From assembly GCF_030718205.1 (NCBI RefSeq), contig NZ_JAUZQF010000004.1, positions 62,001 through 126,000 of the forward strand: 64,000 bases of DNA, in the 5' to 3' direction. A program made the translations under genes and the position numbers. Origin of the DNA: Nonomuraea turcica (GTDB taxonomy: Bacteria; Actinomycetota; Actinomycetes; Streptosporangiales; Streptosporangiaceae). Positions 59,197 through 64,000 of this stretch are shown here, one piece after another; within the stretch, counting starts at the first letter, position 1; each line of letters starts with the position of its first letter. A model generated the notes under the pieces. That model did not search any database, was not told the DNA's origin, and worked only from the letters and a program-made list of their open reading frames with translations.

Positions 59197-60320
59197 GCCC
59201 CGCCGAGGCGCTGCTGCGCGAGCTGGTACGCGTCCCCAGCGTCAACCCGCGCGACGGGACGGGGCCGGGCGAGGCCGCGCTGGCCATGGCCGTCCGCGAC
59301 TGGCTCGCCGGGCATGGCGTCGCCGCCTCGACCCGCGAGGTGCTGCCTGGGCGGCCCAACGTCGTGGCCGTGGTGCCCGGCCGCGACCCGCGGGCCCTCC
59401 TGCTGGTGTCGCACCTGGACACGGTCGAGGTCGAGGGCATGACCGTGGACCCGTACGCGGGTGAGGTCCGCGACGGGCGGTTGTACGGGCGGGGCGCCTG
59501 CGACGCCAAGGGCTCCCTGGCGGCGTTCATGCTGGCCGCGGCCGAGCTGGCCGGCGGTCCTGAGCCGCCGTGCACCGTGGTGCTCGCCGGGGTGATCGAC
59601 GAGGAGCACCGCTACCGGGGCGTGCTCGGGCTCCTTGAGGACCTGCCCGTGCCCGAGGTCGCCGCGGCGGTGGTCGGCGAGCCGACCGGGCTCGCGGCAG
59701 GCATCGCGCACAAGGGGGTGGTCCGCTACACGGTGCGTACGCTGGGCGAGGCCGGCCACGCCTCTCGCCCGGACGATGCGGTCAACGCCGTGACGTTGAT
59801 GACCCGCGTCCTGGCCCACCTGGACGCCACCACGCCCGACGTACCCCACCATCCGCTGCTCGGGGCGGCCACCCGGTGCGTCACCCGGATCCGCGGCGGC
59901 ACCGGCCCGAACATCGTCCCCGGGCGGTGCGAGATCGACATGGATCGGCGCACGTTGCCCGGCGAGGATCCGCTGGAAGTGTGGGAGCGAGACCGCGAGG
60001 AGCTGGCGCGCCTGCTGCCCGGCCGGATCGAGCTCGACCCGCCGTTCACCGTGGACTACGCGCTCGGCACCCCGGCGGACAGCCCGGTCGTCACCGGACT
60101 GTGCCACGTGCTCGCCGCCCGCGGCCTGGACACGAGGGTGCACGGCATGCCGTTCTGCACGGACGCCAGCAAGATCGCGCGGGCGGGCATCCCGGCGGTG
60201 GTCTTCGGGCCTGGCTCGATCCTCGACGCCCACTCGGTGGACGAGTCGATCGCCCTCGCCGACGTGCGCCTCGCCGCCGACCTCATCGTCGATCTGGTCC
60301 GGGGGGACGCGTGCGGCTGA
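59193..60320 (+). CDS. M20 family metallopeptidase (ArgE/DapE/CPG2-like)
   Basis: A 375-residue cytoplasmic hydrolase. Zinc site LLLVSHLDTVEVEG, GRGACDAKGSLAAFMLAA (bridging Asp), the catalytic Glu/metal VIDEEHRYRGVLG, AVVGEPTGLAAGIAHKGVVRYTV and a terminal His in GPGSILDAHSVDESI. The M20 dimerisation domain is present (HASRPDDAVNAVTLM). It probably cleaves an N-acyl or peptide bond of the imported compound. ATG at 59193 overlaps the permease stop. The 3' end overlaps the first copy of the small duplication before the next gene. Confidence 0.92.
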   Translation: MSPAEALLRELVRVPSVNPRDGTGPGEAALAMAVRDWLAGHGVAASTREVLPGRPNVVAVVPGRDPRALLLVSHLDTVEVEGMTVDPYAGEVRDGRLYGRGACDAKGSLAAFMLAAAELAGGPEPPCTVVLAGVIDEEHRYRGVLGLLEDLPVPEVAAAVVGEPTGLAAGIAHKGVVRYTVRTLGEAGHASRPDDAVNAVTLMTRVLAHLDATTPDVPHHPLLGAATRCVTRIRGGTGPNIVPGRCEIDMDRRTLPGEDPLEVWERDREELARLLPGRIELDPPFTVDYALGTPADSPVVTGLCHVLAARGLDTRVHGMPFCTDASKIARAGIPAVVFGPGSILDAHSVDESIALADVRLAADLIVDLVRGDACG

Positions 60321-60372
60321 ACGACCACGTGGACGGCGGGGTGCGCACGTGCGGCTGAGCGATCACGTGGAC
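60311..60372 (+). repeat. 24-bp imperfect duplication at the peptidase/MBL junction
   Basis: 60311-60334 and 60349-60372 are identical at 22 of 24 positions, offset by 38 bp. The copy at 60349 provides the GTG start used for the MBL-fold gene. The first copy, GTGCGGCTGA, overlaps the peptidase stop as an ordinary coupled start would, but its frame hits a stop after 15 codons. Confidence 0.85.
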
Positions 60373-61077
60373 CTTGTCGGCAGCGGCGCCGCGGGATTCG
60401 ATCTCACCGATTCCCTGGACTGCCACGTCTACCTGGTCCGGGGTGAGCGGGCGTGCGCGCTGGTCGACGCCGGAGCGGGGCGGGACGTGGAGGCCATCGT
60501 GGGCAACCTGGCCGGTGCCGTGCCCGCATACCTGCTGCTCACCCATGGCCACGCCGACCACGCGGGCGGCGCCGCCGCGCTGGCACGGCGGATACCGGGC
60601 CTGCGCATGCTCGCCGGTCCGCCGGCGGACCGGTGGATCGCAAGCGGCGACGAGCAGATGATCAGCCTCGACCGGGCGCGGGCGGGCGGCACGTATCCGC
60701 GGGACTACACGTTCGCGCCGTGTCCCGGCATCGAGCCCATCGCCGACGGAGCGCTGATCGACCTGGGAGGCGTGACGCTCCGCGCGGTGGCGACGCCAGG
60801 CCACGCCGACGGCCACACCTGTTACCTGCTGGAGGCGCCCGGGCACCGTGCCCTGTTCTCCGGCGACTGCGTCTTCACCGGCGGCCGGGTGTCGCTGCAG
60901 AACCTGCACGACTGCCGGATCCCCGAGTACGCCGCCAGCCTGGCCCGCCTGGCCGAGTTGGAGGTGGACGCGCTCTTTCCCGGGCATCACGAGATCTCGC
61001 TGCGCCGGGCCCATCGGCACCTGACCACCGCCCGCGACGTCCTCGCCCGCGGGCTCCTACCGGAGAGCACCACGTGA
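60349..61077 (+). CDS. Metallo-beta-lactamase-fold hydrolase
   Basis: A 242-residue MBL-fold protein. Metal ligands: LLTHGHADHAGG (HxHxDH), AVATPGHADGHTCYLLEA, FSGDCVFTGG and a final His in FPGHHEISL. Glyoxalase II-like or lactonase-like architecture. Within this operon it could hydrolyse a thioester, lactone or amide intermediate. The start at 60349 is placed by the second copy of a short duplication; its stop overlaps the next start (GTGA). Confidence 0.9.
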   Translation: MRLSDHVDLVGSGAAGFDLTDSLDCHVYLVRGERACALVDAGAGRDVEAIVGNLAGAVPAYLLLTHGHADHAGGAAALARRIPGLRMLAGPPADRWIASGDEQMISLDRARAGGTYPRDYTFAPCPGIEPIADGALIDLGGVTLRAVATPGHADGHTCYLLEAPGHRALFSGDCVFTGGRVSLQNLHDCRIPEYAASLARLAELEVDALFPGHHEISLRRAHRHLTTARDVLARGLLPESTT

Positions 61078-62321
61078 CGATCAAGCTGTCCCTCCCCGCG
61101 GAGCGGATCGACTGGCGGACCAAGGGCCTGTGGTGGCCGGGGCCCGCGGTGTCGCTCGACGAGTTCGCGGCCCAGCGGCACCACCTCTTCGGCGGGGCGT
61201 TCACCTGGCCCGTCATGGTGGCCGACCGCGCCGCCCTCGTGCACAACATCGACACCCTGGCCCGCTTCTGCGCCCGGCACGGCCTGGAGTTCGCCCCGCA
61301 CGGTAAGACCACCATGGCGCCCTCGCTCTTCGCGGCCCAGCTCGCCGCCGGAGCGACGGCGATCACGGTGGCCACGGTGGGCCAGGCGCTGGCCTGCCGG
61401 GCGTTCGGCGTGCCGAGCGTGCTGCTCGCCAATGAGCTCCTCGACCCGGGCCCGCTGCGCTGGGCGGCCGAGCAGGTCCAGCAGGGCTTCGACTTCCTGT
61501 GCTGCGCCGACTCCGTGACCGGCGTGCGCACGATGGCGGCCGCCGTCGCCTCCGTGCCGGGCGGGCGGCCGCTCCGGGTGCTCGCCGAGCTGGGTCATCG
61601 AGGCGGGCGCACGGGATGCCGTACGGTCGCCGAGCTGTGCGACGTGGCGCGGGCCATCGTGGAGGCCCCCGGGCTGGAGCTGGCCGGGCTGGCCGCCTAC
61701 GAGGGCGGGCTGCCCGACGCGGAGGCGGCCGGGCGTTACCTGGCTGGGGTGCGGGCGGCCGTGCACCGGCTGTCGGTCGAGCGCCTGCTGGGAGAGGAGG
61801 TCGTCGTCACCGCGGGTGGCAGCAAGTATTTCGACGTGGTCGCCGATCGGCTGGCCGGCACGTGGCTGCCGGGGCACCGGCTGCGGGTGGTGCTCCGCAG
61901 CGGCGCCTACATCTCCCACGATGACGGGATTTATCAGGACTGGACGCCGTTCCGGCGCATCCCCGAAGAAGGTTCGCTGGAGCCTGCCCTCCACATGTGG
62001 GCCCAGGTGCTCTCGACGCCGGAGGACGGCCTGGCCATCGTGGGCATGGGCAAGCGCGAGGTGGCCTACGACGAGGGCCTGCCTTCGCCGCTGCAGGTCC
62101 GCGCCCTCGACGGCACGCTCCGCCCGGCCGGCGGGCTGCGGGTGAGGTCGGTCAACGACCACCACGCCTATGTCGAGGTGGGCGCGGACGCCACACTCGC
62201 GCCGGGTGAGCTGATCCGCTTCGGGATCTCCCATCCCTGCACGGCGTTCGACAAGTGGAAGGTGATCCCGATGATCGATGACGACCACACAGTGGTGGAC
62301 CTGATCCGCACGTACTTCTGA
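61074..62321 (+). CDS. D-threonine aldolase/D-serine dehydratase-like PLP enzyme
   Basis: A 415-residue fold-type III PLP enzyme. The Ala_racemase_N barrel has the PLP Lys78 in FAPHGKTTMAP. The C-terminal domain ends FGISHPCTAFDKWKVIPMIDDDHTVVDLI, with the His-x-Cys zinc pair typical of D-threonine aldolase and eukaryotic-type D-serine dehydratase. It would act on a beta-hydroxy D-amino acid or similar, yielding ammonia or glycine plus aldehyde. GTG at 61074 overlaps the previous stop. It is the last gene of the operon and the strongest clue to a D-amino acid substrate. Confidence 0.9.
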   Translation: MTIKLSLPAERIDWRTKGLWWPGPAVSLDEFAAQRHHLFGGAFTWPVMVADRAALVHNIDTLARFCARHGLEFAPHGKTTMAPSLFAAQLAAGATAITVATVGQALACRAFGVPSVLLANELLDPGPLRWAAEQVQQGFDFLCCADSVTGVRTMAAAVASVPGGRPLRVLAELGHRGGRTGCRTVAELCDVARAIVEAPGLELAGLAAYEGGLPDAEAAGRYLAGVRAAVHRLSVERLLGEEVVVTAGGSKYFDVVADRLAGTWLPGHRLRVVLRSGAYISHDDGIYQDWTPFRRIPEEGSLEPALHMWAQVLSTPEDGLAIVGMGKREVAYDEGLPSPLQVRALDGTLRPAGGLRVRSVNDHHAYVEVGADATLAPGELIRFGISHPCTAFDKWKVIPMIDDDHTVVDLIRTYF

Positions 62322-62328
62322 ATCAGGA

Positions 62329-62393
62329 TTGACGTTCTTCTCCACCGATGAGATCGACAGGTGCAGGGCCCTGGCGATGGCGGTCAACTCTGA
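62329..62393 (-). pseudogene. Possible relic of a helix-turn-helix (sigma region 4-like)
   Basis: On the minus strand, ELTAIARALHLSISSVEKNV resembles region 4 of FecI-type ECF sigma factors or a LuxR-type HTH, but no intact gene surrounds it. It lies in the 148-bp gap after the operon. Weak evidence. Confidence 0.3.
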
Positions 62394-62469
62394 CGCTCCG
62401 TTCGGCGAGCAGGTGGGACTGGACATGCTGACCCTGGTCCGGGGTGCGTTCGCACTGGTGAAGGAATGA

Positions 62470-62799
62470 TCAGGTCACTGGGAGCGCGGCGGCCGTCTGG
62501 CGCCAGATCCTGCCGTCCCTGATCAAGAGGGTGCCGTAGGTGGTGACGCGGTTGCCGCCGATCGTCATCACCGCGTTGTAGAAGATCACGTCATCGGTCA
62601 CCTGCAGCGAGACGATCTCGTCGACCTGGGGCTTCGCCGACAGATACGCCGTGAACAACTCCCTGATCTCGGCGGGGCCCCTGGCGACACGGTCAAAGCG
62701 GATCACCGTGGCATCGTCGTGGTATTGGGCGAGGAGGGCCTCGAGGTCCTGGCCCGCGATCGCGGCCAGCTGGCGGTCGAACAGGTCCTTGGTGGTCAT
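62470..62799 (-). CDS. SnoaL-like/NTF2-fold protein
   Basis: A 109-residue cone-shaped NTF2-fold protein: TTKDLFDRQLAAIAGQDLEALLAQYHDDATVIRFDRVARGPAEIRELFTAYL, then VSLQVTDDVIFYNAVMTIGGNRVTTYGTLLIRDGRIWRQTA. Matches SnoaL_2-type small polyketide-cyclase-like or steroid-isomerase-like proteins of unknown substrate. ATG at 62799 overlaps the stop of the LtrA-like gene, so it is translated with it. Confidence 0.88.
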   Translation of the reverse strand: MTTKDLFDRQLAAIAGQDLEALLAQYHDDATVIRFDRVARGPAEIRELFTAYLSAKPQVDEIVSLQVTDDVIFYNAVMTIGGNRVTTYGTLLIRDGRIWRQTAAALPVT

Positions 62800-63896
62800 G
62801 CGGCGCCTTCCGGTCGTGGTCGGAGCAGGTCGTACGCCACCTGCGCGGCCGCGTACAGGAGAATGAGCGGCAGCGCAGCCGCGGTGGGCAGCGCGGACGT
62901 TGCGAGGGTGAGCGCGGCGGTGGCCAGGCGGATGACGGCGGCGCGGCGGTCGAGCGAGCACAGGTGCTGCACCCCGAGCACGGCGAACACCAGCGCGGCA
63001 GGCAGCCCGATGGCCCAGCTCGTGCTGGACGGGTGGGCGATGGCGTGCTCGATGCCGATCCCGAAGGCAACCAGGCCCAGCGACAACGGCAGGTGCGAGT
63101 AGACCCACACCTGCCCGGCCAGCCGGGTGCGCAGGACGACGGACTCGTCGAGGTGGCCGAAATAGAGCCACCAGAAGCCCATCGCGACGGCCACGCCGGC
63201 CAGGGCGATCAGCAGCGTGCCCGGTGTGACGTCGTGGCCCTTGAGGCCGACGACGACCGCGGCGACGACCTCACCGAGCACGATCACCACGAACAGACCG
63301 AAACGTTCGGGCAGGTGCTCGGTCTGCGGAGGCAGCTTGCCCTGGTAGCGGCGGGCCAGCAGGGGCGTGGCCAGGTCGACGACGATGGCGACGGCCCAGA
63401 ACCAGTAACGCGTGGGCGGCTCGACGGCGAGCGAGGCCAGCCAGATGACCGCGGCCCCGGCGAACCCGGCGGCGTAGCGCATCGTCAGCGGCCGGGCCTC
63501 GGGCACGTGGCGGCCGGCGCGGGCGTAGGCCACGATGAGCAGCACCCGGGCCGCCGCGTAGGCGATCGCGAAGAGCCCGGAGCGGTGCTCGATGTCGCCC
63601 ACGCTGGCGGCCATGGTCGCCACCGCCAGGATCTGGGGCAGCGCGAGCAGCCGGTGGCTGACGTCGTCGGTGTCGAACCTGTTGGCGTAGAAGACGTATC
63701 CCGCCCAGGCCCACCAGATGGGGACGAACAGCCCCACGAACGCGCCGACGTTGTCATCTTCGGCGAGCACCGCGGCCAGCTCCGCTACCGCCACGACGAA
63801 GACGAGGTCGTAGAGTAACTCGAGCCAGGTGGCACGGCGGTGGGCGTCCTCGAAGAGTCTTAATCGGGGTGGCTGCCATTGTCGGCTGTTGGTCAC
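62796..63896 (-). CDS. LtrA (low temperature requirement A) family membrane protein
   Basis: A 366-residue protein with about ten hydrophobic segments. The N-terminal RRATWLELLYDLVFVVAVAELA, then WWAWAGYVFYANRFDTDD and PEHLPERFGLFVVIVLGE-type HLPERFGLFVVIVLGEVVAAVVVGL, define the LtrA family. Function is not well known; the original gene affects growth at low temperature in Listeria. It is coupled to the SnoaL-like gene, and an AT-rich palindrome lies 17 bp upstream of the start codon. Confidence 0.92.
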   Translation of the reverse strand: MTNSRQWQPPRLRLFEDAHRRATWLELLYDLVFVVAVAELAAVLAEDDNVGAFVGLFVPIWWAWAGYVFYANRFDTDDVSHRLLALPQILAVATMAASVGDIEHRSGLFAIAYAAARVLLIVAYARAGRHVPEARPLTMRYAAGFAGAAVIWLASLAVEPPTRYWFWAVAIVVDLATPLLARRYQGKLPPQTEHLPERFGLFVVIVLGEVVAAVVVGLKGHDVTPGTLLIALAGVAVAMGFWWLYFGHLDESVVLRTRLAGQVWVYSHLPLSLGLVAFGIGIEHAIAHPSSTSWAIGLPAALVFAVLGVQHLCSLDRRAAVIRLATAALTLATSALPTAAALPLILLYAAAQVAYDLLRPRPEGAA

Positions 63897-63912
63897 TCAT
63901 ACCTCCGCTATG

Positions 63913-63926
63913 TAATTGTGTAATTA
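63913..63926. promoter_or_regulatory. AT-rich inverted repeat upstream of the LtrA-like gene
   Basis: TAATT and AATTA flank GTGT (63913-63926 region TAATTGTGTAATTA), 17 bp before the start codon. It may be an operator or a -10 region. Confidence 0.4.
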
Positions 63927-63943
63927 TGCCCTGTCTGCCGGGC

Positions 63944-64000
63944 TTAGCGTAGCGTGAGGCAGGCGACGCGGTCCCCCGCCTGGCCGGCCTTCGGACCGCT
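63944..64000 (-). CDS. Possible C-terminal end of a gene entering from the right edge
   Basis: On the minus strand an open frame from the edge reads 18 residues (SGPKAGQAGDRVACLTLR) and stops with TAA at 63944-63946, 47 bp before the LtrA-like start. Too short to assign; reading frame choice is uncertain. Confidence 0.3.
   Translation of the reverse strand, partial: SGPKAGQAGDRVACLTLR

Noticed and set aside
60987..62426. Minus-strand frame opposite the PLP enzyme
   Set aside because: Apart from the short HTH-like start it is a shadow of the D-amino-acid enzyme gene.
62407..62469. Plus-strand fragment ending LVRGAFALVKE as the tail of a TetR-like gene
   Set aside because: Too short, no start signal and no upstream domain; likely chance.

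Overview
This window looks like chromosome from a high-GC, filamentous-type actinobacterium. The signs are strong G+C bias at third codon positions, many GTG starts, frequent ATGA/GTGA stop-start overlaps, an AfsR-type regulator, membrane Ser/Thr kinases with Pro/Thr-rich linkers, an IdeR-type iron box and an actinobacterial Orn/tRNA-His neighbourhood. A Streptosporangiaceae-like host (for example Nonomuraea) is my guess from gene content, not something the bases prove. I found no phage genes, insertion sequence, CRISPR array or plasmid functions.

Layout. 1-17 kb is mixed housekeeping and regulation: the end of a PIG-L deacetylase, an AglD-like membrane protein, a large AfsR/SARP-type regulator, a DedA-like protein behind an iron box, a D,D-carboxypeptidase, a LacI regulator with a small divergent ORF and a 30-bp palindrome, a sulfatase, a SpoU methyltransferase, several membrane proteins, a solute-binding/VWA protein and an ECF sigma factor fused to its own zinc-finger anti-sigma module and an exported domain. 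17.5-27 kb is a compact surface-glycan operon: small membrane protein, FemAB/GNAT-like transferase, two GT2 glycosyltransferases, CE4 deacetylase, Wzx/MurJ-like flippase and a 1307-residue membrane protein with a long repetitive cytoplasmic region. 28-36 kb holds a GH39-like membrane-anchored hydrolase, an SDR/phosphotransferase pair, a second FemAB-like gene coupled to a DegT-like aminotransferase, and a MocR regulator divergent from a PNPOx-fold oxidase with visible PdxR-like half sites.

36.8-43.4 kb carries two related Ser/Thr kinases, a pseudokinase that shares their ectodomain repeat, and a DUF2510 protein. 43.5-44.4 kb has orn, a three-unit 37-bp hairpin repeat, tRNA-His(GTG) and its terminator. 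44.5-50.5 kb holds a solitary LuxR-type HTH, NDH-2, lysine 6-aminotransferase (lat), a hemolysin-III-like protein with a perfect 20-bp palindrome at its start, a penicillin-binding protein and a spermidine-synthase-like protein.

50.5-62.3 kb is the most interesting metabolic locus. A divergent promoter with two copies of a direct-repeat operator separates a regulator plus cog3964-like amidohydrolase from a seven-gene, mostly translationally coupled operon: solute-binding lipoprotein, RbsA-like ATPase, two RbsC-like permeases, M20 peptidase, metallo-beta-lactamase-fold hydrolase and a D-threonine-aldolase/D-serine-dehydratase-like PLP enzyme. I infer uptake and breakdown of an N-acylated or otherwise conjugated D-amino acid. 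The window ends with an LtrA-like protein coupled to a SnoaL-like protein and perhaps the tail of one more gene.
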